Assembly (NCBI RefSeq): GCF_027587205.1
Contig: NZ_JAPDOD010000015.1
Location: forward strand, 114,680-178,679
Direction of reading: 5' to 3'
Length of the DNA stretch: 64,000 bases
From: Solirubrobacter ginsenosidimutans
GTDB lineage: Bacteria > Actinomycetota > Thermoleophilia > Solirubrobacterales > Solirubrobacteraceae
The notes below the pieces were generated by a model. That model did no database searches and was not told the DNA's origin. It worked only from the letters and a program-made list of their open reading frames with translations. The position numbers and the translations under genes are program-made. Below, piece by piece: positions 24,414 through 33,001 of this stretch (positions are counted from its first letter, which is position 1; every line of letters starts with the position of its first letter).

Positions 24414-24868
24414 GCGCATCTGGCGACCGCGTGAAGGACTTGCTCGAGCACATCAGCGATGCGCTCGCGCTGGACGCCGACGTCCTGGTCGAGGAGGAGG
24501 GCCGCAACATCACGGCCACCCTCGAGGGCGACGACCTCGGCCTGTTCATCGGCCGTCACGGCCAGACGATCGACGCCGTGCAGCACCTGGCGTTCAAGGC
24601 GGCGACGCGGGATCATCCCCCCGCTGCGGGCCTGCGCGTCGTCGTCGACGCCGCCGGGTACCGGGAGCGGCGCGAGTTGGCGCTCCAGCGGCAGGCCGAC
24701 GAGGCGGCGGAGAAGGCCGTCGACACCAGTCGCCCGGTGGCGCTGGACGCGATGAGCGCGACCGAGCGGAAGGTCGTCCACGAGTACCTCAAGGACCGCG
24801 AGGACGTCGAGACGTACTCCGAGGGCACCGAGCCGGATCGCCACCTCGTCGTGGCTCCGCTCGACTGA
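24410..24868 (+). CDS. khpB: RNA-binding protein KhpB/Jag (KH-R3H)
   Basis: 152 residues. A KH domain with the GxxG loop in LFIGRHGQTIDAVQHLAF and a C-terminal R3H domain with MSATERKVVHEYLKD. The extra N-terminal Jag-N domain of Firmicutes is missing, as usual in actinobacteria. It binds RNA, probably as a partner of KhpA, and links to cell elongation and division. ATG overlaps the yidC stop by 4 bp. Confidence 0.94.
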   Translation: MSASGDRVKDLLEHISDALALDADVLVEEEGRNITATLEGDDLGLFIGRHGQTIDAVQHLAFKAATRDHPPAAGLRVVVDAAGYRERRELALQRQADEAAEKAVDTSRPVALDAMSATERKVVHEYLKDREDVETYSEGTEPDRHLVVAPLD

Positions 24869-24873
24869 CCGAG

Positions 24874-24889
24874 CGTTTCACGTGAAACT
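24874..24889. promoter_or_regulatory. parS: parS centromere site overlapping the rsmG start
   Basis: Contains the 14-bp perfect palindrome GTTTCACGTGAAAC (24875-24888), the core of the bacterial parS consensus TGTTTCACGTGAAACA. ParB binds such sites and spreads from them. The GTG start codon of rsmG (24882-24884) lies inside the palindrome. Confidence 0.93.
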
Positions 24890-25553
24890 CTCCGAGGTGG
24901 CCCCGGCGGGTGCCGTCGAGCCGCTGGCGGCCATCCTCGAGCTGCAGGCCCACGACGTCACCGCGTCCACGACGGTCCGCGATCCTCGCGAGGCCGTGGG
25001 CCGGCACGTCGCCGATTCCCTGTCCGCGCTCGAGTTGCCCTTCGTTGCGTCCGCCACCCGCATCGCGGACCTCGGTTCCGGCGCGGGCTGGCCCGGCCTC
25101 GCGCTCGCCGCCGCGCTCCCCGAGGCACGCGTGAGCCTCGTCGAGAGCGCGATCCGCCATTGCCGGTACCTGGAGCGGGCGATCGAGGTGTCGGGCCTGG
25201 AGAATGCGGACGTCGTCAACGCTCGAGCCGAGAGCTGGCCTGAGGGCATCGGCGTCCACGATCTCGTCACCGCACGGGCGCTCGGGGCGCTCGCCGTGAT
25301 CCTCGAATACGCCGCGCCGCTGTTGATCGAGGGTGGTCATGTCGTGGCGTGGAAAGGGGCGGCGTCCGACGAGGAGGTCTCCGCCGCCACCGCCGCCGCG
25401 GCGATCCTGGGCCTGGAGCCCCGGGGCGTGGTCGCGGTGACGCCGTTTCCCGGCGCACGCGACCACACGCTGCATGCCTACTGCAAGATCGCACCCACTC
25501 CGAGCCGCTTTCCGCGCCGGCCGGGGATGGCGACGAAGCGCCCGCTCGGCTGA
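24882..25553 (+). CDS. rsmG: 16S rRNA (guanine-N7)-methyltransferase RsmG (GidB)
   Basis: 223 residues. It methylates G527 (E. coli numbering) of 16S rRNA with SAM. Motif I is IADLGSGAGWPGLALA; also seen are VGRHVADSL near the N-terminus, ESAIRHCRYLERA and the VTARALGALAVILEYA region with family catalytic context. The GTG start lies within a parS site; no ribosome-binding site is seen upstream. The gene is in its usual place before parA. Confidence 0.94.
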   Translation: MKLSEVAPAGAVEPLAAILELQAHDVTASTTVRDPREAVGRHVADSLSALELPFVASATRIADLGSGAGWPGLALAAALPEARVSLVESAIRHCRYLERAIEVSGLENADVVNARAESWPEGIGVHDLVTARALGALAVILEYAAPLLIEGGHVVAWKGAASDEEVSAATAAAAILGLEPRGVVAVTPFPGARDHTLHAYCKIAPTPSRFPRRPGMATKRPLG

Positions 25554-25568
25554 TCGAACCCCGTCAAC

Positions 25569-25584
25569 CGTTTCACGTGAAACG
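25569..25584. promoter_or_regulatory. parS: parS centromere site upstream of parA
   Basis: A 16-bp perfect palindrome CGTTTCACGTGAAACG, 51 bp before the parA start and 16 bp after the rsmG stop. With the site at 24874 it makes two parS sites 695 bp apart, close to parAB and the origin. Confidence 0.94.
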
Positions 25585-25634
25585 CGGGATCGGATGCCGA
25601 TCCGACCGACGCCGCCGCTAGCGTCGACGCCTGA

Positions 25635-26385
25635 ATGGGCACCATCTACGCGATCGCGAATCAGAAGGGCGGGGTCGGCAAGACGACCACCGCGGTCAAC
25701 GTCGCCGCGTGCATCGCCGCCGCCGGCTACGAGACGCTCGTCGTTGACGTCGATCCCCAAGGCAACGCCACGGTCGGTCTCGGCGTCTCCCGAGAGAACA
25801 CTCCGGGCGTCTATGACGTGCTCGCCGGTGACATCGACGCCCGTGACGCCGTCCGCCCGACCGGGGTCGAGCGGCTCTCGATCCTCGTCTCCACCCCGGA
25901 CCTCGCCGGCGCCACGATGGAGCTGCCGCGCCTGGCCGGGTCCGAGACCCGCCTGCGCGAGGCGCTCGAACCGCTGCGCGAGGACTATGCCTTCATCCTC
26001 CTGGACTGCCCGCCGTCGCTCGGGCCGTTGACCGTCAACGCCCTGGTCGCGGCGGAACGCGTGATCGTGCCGGTCCAGACCGAGTACTTCGCGCTCGAGG
26101 GCCTCGCCGGGCTGCTCGACACGCTCGCGGCGATCCAGCGCGACCTCAATCCGCGGCTGACCGTCGCCGGGATGCTCCTGACGATGCACGACGCGCGCAC
26201 CAAGCTCGCGCAGGACGTCGAGCGGGAGGTGCGGTCGCATTTCCCGGCGCTCGTGTTCGACACCGTCATCCCGCGCAACGTGCGCCTCGGAGAAGCCCCC
26301 AGCTACGGCATCCCGGTGATCCACCACGACCCGCACTGCGCGGGCTCCGAGGCCTACTTCGAACTCGCCAAGGAGGTGGCCGCCC

Positions 26386-26393
<8 letters not shown>
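25635..26393 (+). CDS. parA: Chromosome partitioning ATPase ParA (Soj)
   Basis: 252 residues. Deviant Walker A KGGVGKTTTAVN (11-22), Walker A' / B region YAFILLDCPPSLGPLTVNAL, and the ParA pattern VIPRNVRLGEAPSYGIPV near the C-terminus. It forms ATP-dependent dimers on the nucleoid and moves ParB-parS complexes. A TAGCGT hexamer 10 nt before the ATG and lack of a ribosome site suggest a very short leader. Its end overlaps parB by 8 bp. Confidence 0.97.
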
Positions 26394-27340
<947 letters not shown>

Positions 27341-27351
27341 CTCGCCCACGG

Positions 27352-27376
27352 AGCCCGCTACTGGCGGGCTTCTTTC
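27352..27376 (+). terminator. Intrinsic terminator after tRNA-Ile
   Basis: Perfect 7-bp stem AGCCCGC/GCGGGCT (27352-27358, 27364-27370) with a TACTG loop, followed by TCTTTC. 11 nt after the tRNA. Confidence 0.8.
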
Positions 27377-27582
27377 GTTCTGGAGTGCGCAGCCTTGCGC
27401 CGCGACCTGGAACGTGGCGGTGGGCGCGGTGCACAGCAGCCGCCGATTGGTTGCGACAGTTCGCACGGTTACAGACTGGTTGCGCGTATTTTCGGGGGCG
27501 CAGCCGTGCGTGGCGTCGATGGTTGACGTCTTCCGGTCGGCGGACCAGCCTGCTGCTCGTGTCCTCGACCCGTCTCTCCCAG

Positions 27583-28821
27583 ATGCGATCGGCGAGCGAC
27601 CCGCGGGCCAGAGCCGATCAGCCGGACGCCGCCTCGCAACCGCGGTACCGTCGCCTGCTCGAGCTGCAGCAGACCGCCGGCAACCGAGCCGTGTCCCAGT
27701 GGCTGTCTGCCGCGCGGGCGCCAGTTGCCCAGCGCACAACGTCTCCGCGCCTGTCGGTCCAGCGCATGAAGATCATGCCCGACGGCATGGGGCCCGGTCT
27801 GCACATCCCGGACCATCCGACTGCCGGCGACTTCAGCGACTACGAGGCCGCATACGTCCTCGTACCGATCGAGTTCGTGGAGGAGTTCAGCGCCGGGCTC
27901 GACCCGGTTGAAGTTGAATCCACGCTGGTGAGCGTTGGCACGCTCCTACGGATCCTGAGCCTCAACGACAGCGGGTGCGCCCGTGCTGTCCAGGCCTATC
28001 GCACCGCGCCCGCAGGGGCGGCCAAGATCCAGGCGCTGCAGGCCGCACTCGACCTGCTGGACAGCGAGATCGGCCCGCAGCTCGACCGCCCGAGCGTCCC
28101 CGTGGCGCAGCCGGCCCTGCCTGCCTCGCCGGCCGTCGTCGACGACGGGACGTGGCTGTCGGTCACCTTCAAGAACCTCAAGACCGACCGTGAGGAGACG
28201 GTCTACGCGAGCCTGCTCCGGCACGGCCTCTGGAATCTCGGCGACTCTCACCCTGAGGACCTCAACAGCCTGCTCATGCCGGAGGTCCGAGAACAGCTGA
28301 TGGCCGACGGCGCCTCGCTGGCCAAGCAGCTGCCCAAGCGCCAGCCGTACTTCGGGAAGGGCATGTGTTACGAAGTCCCGTCCGGTCGCGTCTACGAGGT
28401 CGACAAGGGCGACCACTTCTTCCCGGTGTCAGGACCCGGCGTCCTGAAGCTCGTGCGCGAGCGGTACATGATGCTCAAGGCAGTCCTCGGCGTATTGCGC
28501 TCGCCGCACGCCGACCGCGTCGCCAAGTCCGTCGCGCCGCTGGAGCTCTTCGAGACGCTGGGGACCAGAATCGAGGATCTCGGCACATTCCTGACCCAGA
28601 TCCGCGCGTGCGGCGTCCACCGCGACGACGACATCGACGCGGTGGTGGCCAGGTACATCAAGCCGTACGCCTGCCCTTCGATCACGGACTTTCTCGCCGA
28701 GTTGGCCGGGATCGTCAACCAGCAGCGCCTGTGGGACGCCGCCCGAGCCTCGCGCGATAGGCGCAAAGACAAGGCAGCCGAGGACCGCAAGCGGACCGAG
28801 AAGCAGCCGTCGTACGGCTAG
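27583..28821 (+). CDS. Putative secreted-system cargo/effector with DUF4157-eCIS type N-terminal motif
   Basis: 412 residues from ATG 27583; the frame stays open upstream to 27385, and neither that region nor 27559 GTG has a ribosome site, so the start is uncertain. The N-terminus carries LLELQQTAGNRAVSQWL (25-41) followed by VAQR and SVQR (59-61). This LQxxAGNxAV...VQR pattern recurs at the N-termini of actinobacterial proteins associated with extracellular contractile injection systems (DUF4157-type proteins and their cargo). The remaining 350 residues, with FKNLKTDREETVYASLL and a lysine/arginine-rich C-terminus, match no family I recognise. No DUF4157 protease motif, no eCIS structural gene and no immunity gene are visible nearby. 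It lies directly downstream of a tRNA, so acquisition by transfer is possible. Confidence 0.7.
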   Translation: MRSASDPRARADQPDAASQPRYRRLLELQQTAGNRAVSQWLSAARAPVAQRTTSPRLSVQRMKIMPDGMGPGLHIPDHPTAGDFSDYEAAYVLVPIEFVEEFSAGLDPVEVESTLVSVGTLLRILSLNDSGCARAVQAYRTAPAGAAKIQALQAALDLLDSEIGPQLDRPSVPVAQPALPASPAVVDDGTWLSVTFKNLKTDREETVYASLLRHGLWNLGDSHPEDLNSLLMPEVREQLMADGASLAKQLPKRQPYFGKGMCYEVPSGRVYEVDKGDHFFPVSGPGVLKLVRERYMMLKAVLGVLRSPHADRVAKSVAPLELFETLGTRIEDLGTFLTQIRACGVHRDDDIDAVVARYIKPYACPSITDFLAELAGIVNQQRLWDAARASRDRRKDKAAEDRKRTEKQPSYG

Positions 28822-28841
28822 CGTCGATCGTCACATCGGGA

Positions 28842-28847
28842 TACGGT
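28842..28847 (+). promoter_or_regulatory. -10 element (TACGGT), likely leaderless start
   Basis: Ends 6 nt before the ATG at 28854 with no ribosome-binding site between. Confidence 0.4.
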
Positions 28848-28853
28848 CGGCGC

Positions 28854-30149
28854 ATGGCCCTCTCACGCGTCCTCGCCGCGGGTGTTGGAATCCTCGCGCT
28901 CGCACTCCCGTCCGCCGCGCACGCGGGGACTGTGTCCGGCATGGGGAGCGTGTCGAACACGTACGAAGGGTCCGACGTGGACGAGCAGGTCGCCATCCGC
29001 ACGGAGGGAGCTATGACCGTCTTCGGGTCCTCGGCGATCGGGCTCGGCGGGCCCGGCTGCATGCAGGTCGACGGAGACACCGCGAGTTGCCCGTCGGCGG
29101 CCACGACGATCGTCAACACGCTCGCCGGCAACGACACCATCGACGCTTCGGGGGTCGCCGCGGGGACCAGCCTCCAGGTCGACGCGGGGCTCGGTGGCGA
29201 TTACATCACCGACGGCGCCGGCAACGACACCATCAACGGCGGGCCGGGCGGCGACAACTGGATCGCGGGCGGCGGCAGCGACGTCTTCAACGGCGGCGAT
29301 GGCGACGACACCGCGGACTACAGCGGCCGCGGGAACTCCGTGACGATCCTGCTCAACGGCCAGGCCGCGTCCGGCGAGGCGGGGGAGGCGGACACGGTCG
29401 GCGCCGACGTCGAGGGGGCGAGCGGCGGAGCGGGGAACGACTCGATCGTCGGCAACAACCTGGGCAACCGGCTCAGCGGCGGGGGCGGAAACGACACGAT
29501 CACGGGCGGAACGGGCGAGGACCGTGTGGAGGGCCAGGAGGGCGACGACCGGATCGACACCCGCGACGGGCGCTACGACTCGATCGATTGCGGGGCGGGC
29601 ACGGACACGCTGCTGGCCGATCCGGGAGATGGCGCCGCCAACTGCGAGGTCGCGCCCGATCGCGACGGCGACGGCACGCTCAACGAGCAGGACTGCGCGC
29701 CGGACGATCCCGCGGTGCACCCCGGCGCGGGGGAGATCGTCGGTAATGCGGTCGATGAGGACTGCGCGGGCGGTCCGCAGTACCTGCGGGTCACCGCGCC
29801 CCTGGGCTACAGCACCAAGGGACGCGGGAACTCGGCTCGGTTCGTGCGGATCACGCTGTCCGAGATCCGGGCCGGCGACGCGATCGAGGTGCGGTGCACG
29901 GGCGGCAAGCGCAAGGGCTGCCCGTTCAGCAAGAAGACCCAGACGGGCAAGGCGGGCAAGAGCAAGGTCAACCTGCTGTCGCTGTTCAAGCAGCGCTACC
30001 TCAAGCTGAACGCCGTCGTCGAGATCCGGGTCACCCGCCCGAACGAGATCGGCCGCGTCCAGCGGCTCAAGGTCACCAGGAAGGGTGTGGTCAAGAGCGA
30101 GCTGCTGTGCCTGGCGGTCGGGGCGACAAAGCCCGGGAAGTGCAGCTAG
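28854..30149 (+). CDS. Secreted RTX-type calcium-binding repeat protein with MopE-like metal-binding segment
   Basis: 431 residues. A Sec signal peptide (about 1-24, cleaved after AHA). Residues 85-240 contain irregular RTX nonapeptide repeats (AGNDTIDAS, GGPGGDNWI, GGDGDDTAD, GGGGNDTIT, GTGEDRVEG) expected to fold as a Ca2+-dependent beta-roll outside the cell. A short DRDGDGTLNEQDCAPDD segment with PGAGEIVGNAVDEDCAG resembles the MopE/putative metal-binding motif. A basic C-terminal beta-domain, rich in lysine with two cysteines, is of a kind common in large Solirubrobacterales exoproteins. No catalytic domain is seen. Substrate and role are unknown. Confidence 0.85.
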   Translation: MALSRVLAAGVGILALALPSAAHAGTVSGMGSVSNTYEGSDVDEQVAIRTEGAMTVFGSSAIGLGGPGCMQVDGDTASCPSAATTIVNTLAGNDTIDASGVAAGTSLQVDAGLGGDYITDGAGNDTINGGPGGDNWIAGGGSDVFNGGDGDDTADYSGRGNSVTILLNGQAASGEAGEADTVGADVEGASGGAGNDSIVGNNLGNRLSGGGGNDTITGGTGEDRVEGQEGDDRIDTRDGRYDSIDCGAGTDTLLADPGDGAANCEVAPDRDGDGTLNEQDCAPDDPAVHPGAGEIVGNAVDEDCAGGPQYLRVTAPLGYSTKGRGNSARFVRITLSEIRAGDAIEVRCTGGKRKGCPFSKKTQTGKAGKSKVNLLSLFKQRYLKLNAVVEIRVTRPNEIGRVQRLKVTRKGVVKSELLCLAVGATKPGKCS

Positions 30150-30154
30150 GGCTC

Positions 30155-30514
30155 CTAGATCTCGATCGGCGCCACCGTCCTATCGCCGCCCGCGTCGCCG
30201 GTGTTGAGCGTCTCGCGCGGCTCGATCAGCAGCACATGCGTCTCGACGTCGGCCTTCGGGCAGTGCTCGACCCCGCGCGGCACGACGAAGAGCTCGCCTG
30301 GCTCGAGCACGACGTCGCGGTCGCGGAACTGGATCACGAGGCGGCCGGCGACGACGAGGAAGAGCTCGTCGGTCTCGTCGTGCTTGTGCCAGACGAACTC
30401 GCCCTTCGTCTTGACCACGACGAGCTTGTAGTCGTTCATGTAGCCGACGATCGCGGGCTGGTATTCGCTCCCGAGCAGGGCGAACTTCTCGGCGAGGTTG
30501 ATTCTGTCGTCCAT
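30155..30514 (-). CDS. Cupin-domain protein
   Basis: 119 residues, a single conserved-barrel cupin. Metal-binding motif 1 is visible in FVWHKHDETDELFLVVAGRL (HxH...E) and motif 2 in PGELFVVPRGVEHCPKAD (the histidine). Small single-domain cupins act as mannose-6-phosphate-isomerase-like or dioxygenase-like proteins; the substrate cannot be told. The start ATG ends at 30514, only 6 bp from the divergent methyltransferase start. Confidence 0.88.
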   Translation of the reverse strand: MDDRINLAEKFALLGSEYQPAIVGYMNDYKLVVVKTKGEFVWHKHDETDELFLVVAGRLVIQFRDRDVVLEPGELFVVPRGVEHCPKADVETHVLLIEPRETLNTGDAGGDRTVAPIEI

Positions 30515-30520
30515 ACAGAG

Positions 30521-31543
30521 ATGATCCCGGACGTGGATGCGCTCGCGGCCTACCCCCGGATCCGGTTTATGGGCTCAAAGCATCGCCTGGCCCCGCGGCT
30601 CGCGGAGATCTTCGCCACGCTGCCGCCCGGTCCGGCGATCGACGCGTTCTCGGGGAGCGGCGTCGTGGCGTACACGCTCAAGGCGGGCGGGCGCGAGACC
30701 CACGCCAACGACCACCTGACCTTCACGACGACGCTGGCCGAGGCACTGGTCGCCAACGAGGACGAGACGCTCACCGCCGAGGACGTCGAGAAGCTGTGCT
30801 CTCCGAGCCTCGACGGCCGGGATTTCATCGCCGCGACCTTCACCGGCCTCTACTTCCCGGACGTCGACCACGCGTTCCTCGACGCCGCCTGGTCGCACGT
30901 CGACGAGTTGCAAGGCGCCAAGCGCGCGCTGGCGCTCAGTGCGCTGTGCCTGGCGGCGGCGTGGAAGCAGCCGCGCGGCGTCTTCACCGTCACCACGCCG
31001 CGCTACGACGACGGCCGCCGGCAGCTGCACATGCCGCTGGAGGATCTGTTCAAGGAGGCGGTGACCCGCTGCAACGCCGCTGTCATGCCCGGTCTGGCCT
31101 CGGCCACGTGCGGAGACGTCTTCGCCTGCGACCCGGGCCAAGCCGCGATCGCGTACCTCGACCCGCCGTACGCGCCGCCCCGCGACGACACGTGTTATGT
31201 CAAGCGCTACCACTTTCTCGAAGGGCTGGCGACGTACTGGCGCGGGCAGGAGATCATGTGGGAGACGCGCACCCGGAAGTTGGTGAAGCGACACACGCCG
31301 TTCGGCTCCAAGCGGACGGTCCGGGACGCGCTCGACCGGCTGTTCGATCACTTCAGCGCCCCGCAGGCGCTCGTCGTCTCGTACGGCTCCAACGCGGATC
31401 TCGACGCCGCGGAGCTCCAGGCGCTGCTCTCGCGCCACCGCCGGAATGTCCGTCGCATCGAGATTCCACACCGATACGCCTTCGGCACGCACGGCACGGC
31501 CGCGAGGCGACTTGCGACCGAGTACGTGTTCGTCGGAATGTAG
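30521..31543 (+). CDS. D12-class (Dam-type) N6-adenine DNA methyltransferase
   Basis: 340 residues from ATG 30521; the reading frame is open far upstream through the previous gene but the family starts at RFMGSKHRLAPRL. Motifs in Dam (alpha) order: FMGSK (16-20), SAM motif DAFSGSGVVAY (41-51), and the catalytic DPPY (214-217) in AYLDPPYAPP. The central part is a target recognition region that differs from E. coli Dam, so the target (GATC or another site) is uncertain. No restriction endonuclease or specificity gene is adjacent, so it looks like an orphan methyltransferase. Confidence 0.88.
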   Translation: MIPDVDALAAYPRIRFMGSKHRLAPRLAEIFATLPPGPAIDAFSGSGVVAYTLKAGGRETHANDHLTFTTTLAEALVANEDETLTAEDVEKLCSPSLDGRDFIAATFTGLYFPDVDHAFLDAAWSHVDELQGAKRALALSALCLAAAWKQPRGVFTVTTPRYDDGRRQLHMPLEDLFKEAVTRCNAAVMPGLASATCGDVFACDPGQAAIAYLDPPYAPPRDDTCYVKRYHFLEGLATYWRGQEIMWETRTRKLVKRHTPFGSKRTVRDALDRLFDHFSAPQALVVSYGSNADLDAAELQALLSRHRRNVRRIEIPHRYAFGTHGTAARRLATEYVFVGM

Positions 31544-31550
31544 GCACGCC

Positions 31551-31556
31551 TATACT
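31551..31556 (+). promoter_or_regulatory. -10 element (TATACT), likely leaderless start
   Basis: A near-consensus -10, 7 nt before the GTG at 31564 and 8 nt after the methyltransferase stop. It is the strongest of the TANNNT sites in the window and argues that the GTG is at or next to the transcript's 5' end. Confidence 0.6.
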
Positions 31557-31563
31557 CCGGCTG

Positions 31564-32055
31564 GTGCAGGAGATGGTGATTTACGGCGTCAGCTTTGACA
31601 TGGTCGGCAAGCAGCCGATCGTGCTGCTCAAGGCCGTCGACACGAACAAGTTCCTGCCGATCTGGATCGGACATCCAGAGGCGGCGGCCATCCTGATGAA
31701 ACTGCAGGGGGCGTCGACTCCGCGTCCGATGACGCATGACCTCCTGTTCGACATGCTCGGTGAGCTCGAGGTCGCGTGCACGCGGGTCTCGGTGACCGAG
31801 CTGCGCGAGAACACGTTCTATGCGTCGATCACGTTGTCAGTGAACGGACGCGAGGTCGAGATCGACTCACGCCCGTCCGACGCGCTGGCCCTGGCCGTGC
31901 GTTCCGGAGCGCCGATCTTCGCCGCCGAGGACGTGATCGCCGAGTCGGCGATCGAGTTCGAGCACGAGGTCGAAGACACCGAAGAGGTCGTCGACAAGTT
32001 CAAGGAGTTCTTGGACCGCGTGACCCCAGAAGACTTTGCTGGGGGCGACACGTAG
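31564..32055 (+). CDS. Bifunctional nuclease family protein (BFN/DUF151)
   Basis: 163 residues from GTG 31564, giving the N-terminus MQEMVIYGVSFD, which lines up with family members starting MREMxxxGV; the internal ATG at 31573 is an alternative. Family landmarks: QPIVLLKAV, LPIWIGHPEAAAI, RPMTHDLL and DSRPSDALALAVRSGAPIF. An acidic helical UVR-like tail follows. Members are reported as DNase/RNase enzymes in plants and are widespread and conserved in bacteria, with unclear role. It is followed by a convergent ddl gene 1 bp away. Confidence 0.92.
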   Translation: MQEMVIYGVSFDMVGKQPIVLLKAVDTNKFLPIWIGHPEAAAILMKLQGASTPRPMTHDLLFDMLGELEVACTRVSVTELRENTFYASITLSVNGREVEIDSRPSDALALAVRSGAPIFAAEDVIAESAIEFEHEVEDTEEVVDKFKEFLDRVTPEDFAGGDT

Positions 32056-32056
32056 C

Positions 32057-33001
32057 TCAGGCCGGGGCGCGCGCCACCGCGAGGTCGAGCACGCGCGCCA
32101 CGAAGTCGTCGAAGCCGATCCCGGCCGCCTCGGCGGCCAGCGGGAGCAGCGACGTGTCCGTCAGGCCGGGGATCGCGTTGGCCTCCAGCACCGTCAGCTC
32201 GTCGCCGGCGAGCATCAGGTCCACGCGGGCGAACCCGGAGCAGCCGAGCACCTTCCAGGTCGCCAGCGCGAGCTCCTGGGCGCGCAGCGTGACCTCCGGC
32301 GGCAGGTCGGCGGGGCAGACGAACCGCGTGGCGCCGATCACGTAGCGCGCCTCGAAGTCGTAGAAGTCGTCGGTGTCCGGGATCGCCTCGACCACCGGCA
32401 GCGCCTCGGGCCCGTCCGCCGAATCCAGCACGGAGACCGCGAGGTCGCGGCCGTCGACGAAGCGCTCGAGGATCACTTTCGTGTCATACGAGAAGGCGGC
32501 CACCAGGGCGTTCGGGACGTCCGCCGCGGTGCGGGCGAACTTGATCCCCAGCGCGGACCCCTGCCCGGCGGGCTTGACCACGATCGGGAACTCGAGCCGC
32601 TCCTCGATCGCCGGCAGCGCCCGGGCGGCGCCCAGATCCTCGAACGCGGTCTGATTGAACGCGTAGAAGTCCGGCGTCGGGATGCCCGCGTCGCGCAGGG
32701 CGTGCTTGGCGACGACCTTGTCCATGCAGCGGATACAGGCCCCGGGGCGCGAGGCGGTGTACGGGATCCCGACGAGCTCGAGCAGCTCCTGCACCGTGCC
32801 GTCCTCGCCGCCGCGGCCGTGCAGCGCCACGAACGCCACGTCGGGGCGCTCCGCGGTCAGCCGGTCGACGAGGTCGGGGCCGACGTCGATCGGCAGCACG
32901 TCGTGGCCGAGCCGCGCCAGCGCATCCTCCACCCGCGCGCCGGAGCGCAGCGAGACGGTGCGCTCCATCGACGCTCCGCCCTTGAGGACGGCGACCTTCA
33001 C
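32057..33001 (-). CDS. ddl: D-alanine--D-alanine ligase
   Basis: 314 residues, typical of the DdlB size class. An ATP-grasp enzyme making the D-Ala-D-Ala dipeptide for peptidoglycan. Seen: VLKGGASMERTVSLRSG at the N-terminus, FVALHGRGGEDGTVQELLEL, the PIVVKPAGQGSALGI ATP-binding stretch, and the C-terminal CSGFARVDLM and LEANAIPGLTDTSLLP metal/ATP-binding motifs. The active-site YTA-type residues occur in GIPYTASRP. The ATG overlaps the aminotransferase stop by 4 bp. Confidence 0.96.
   Translation of the reverse strand: MKVAVLKGGASMERTVSLRSGARVEDALARLGHDVLPIDVGPDLVDRLTAERPDVAFVALHGRGGEDGTVQELLELVGIPYTASRPGACIRCMDKVVAKHALRDAGIPTPDFYAFNQTAFEDLGAARALPAIEERLEFPIVVKPAGQGSALGIKFARTAADVPNALVAAFSYDTKVILERFVDGRDLAVSVLDSADGPEALPVVEAIPDTDDFYDFEARYVIGATRFVCPADLPPEVTLRAQELALATWKVLGCSGFARVDLMLAGDELTVLEANAIPGLTDTSLLPLAAEAAGIGFDDFVARVLDLAVARAPA

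Noticed and set aside
27341..32055. A tRNA-inserted genomic island with flanking att repeats
   Set aside because: No integrase is present and I found no second copy of the tRNA-Ile 3' end by eye; only the accessory character of the genes hints at transfer.
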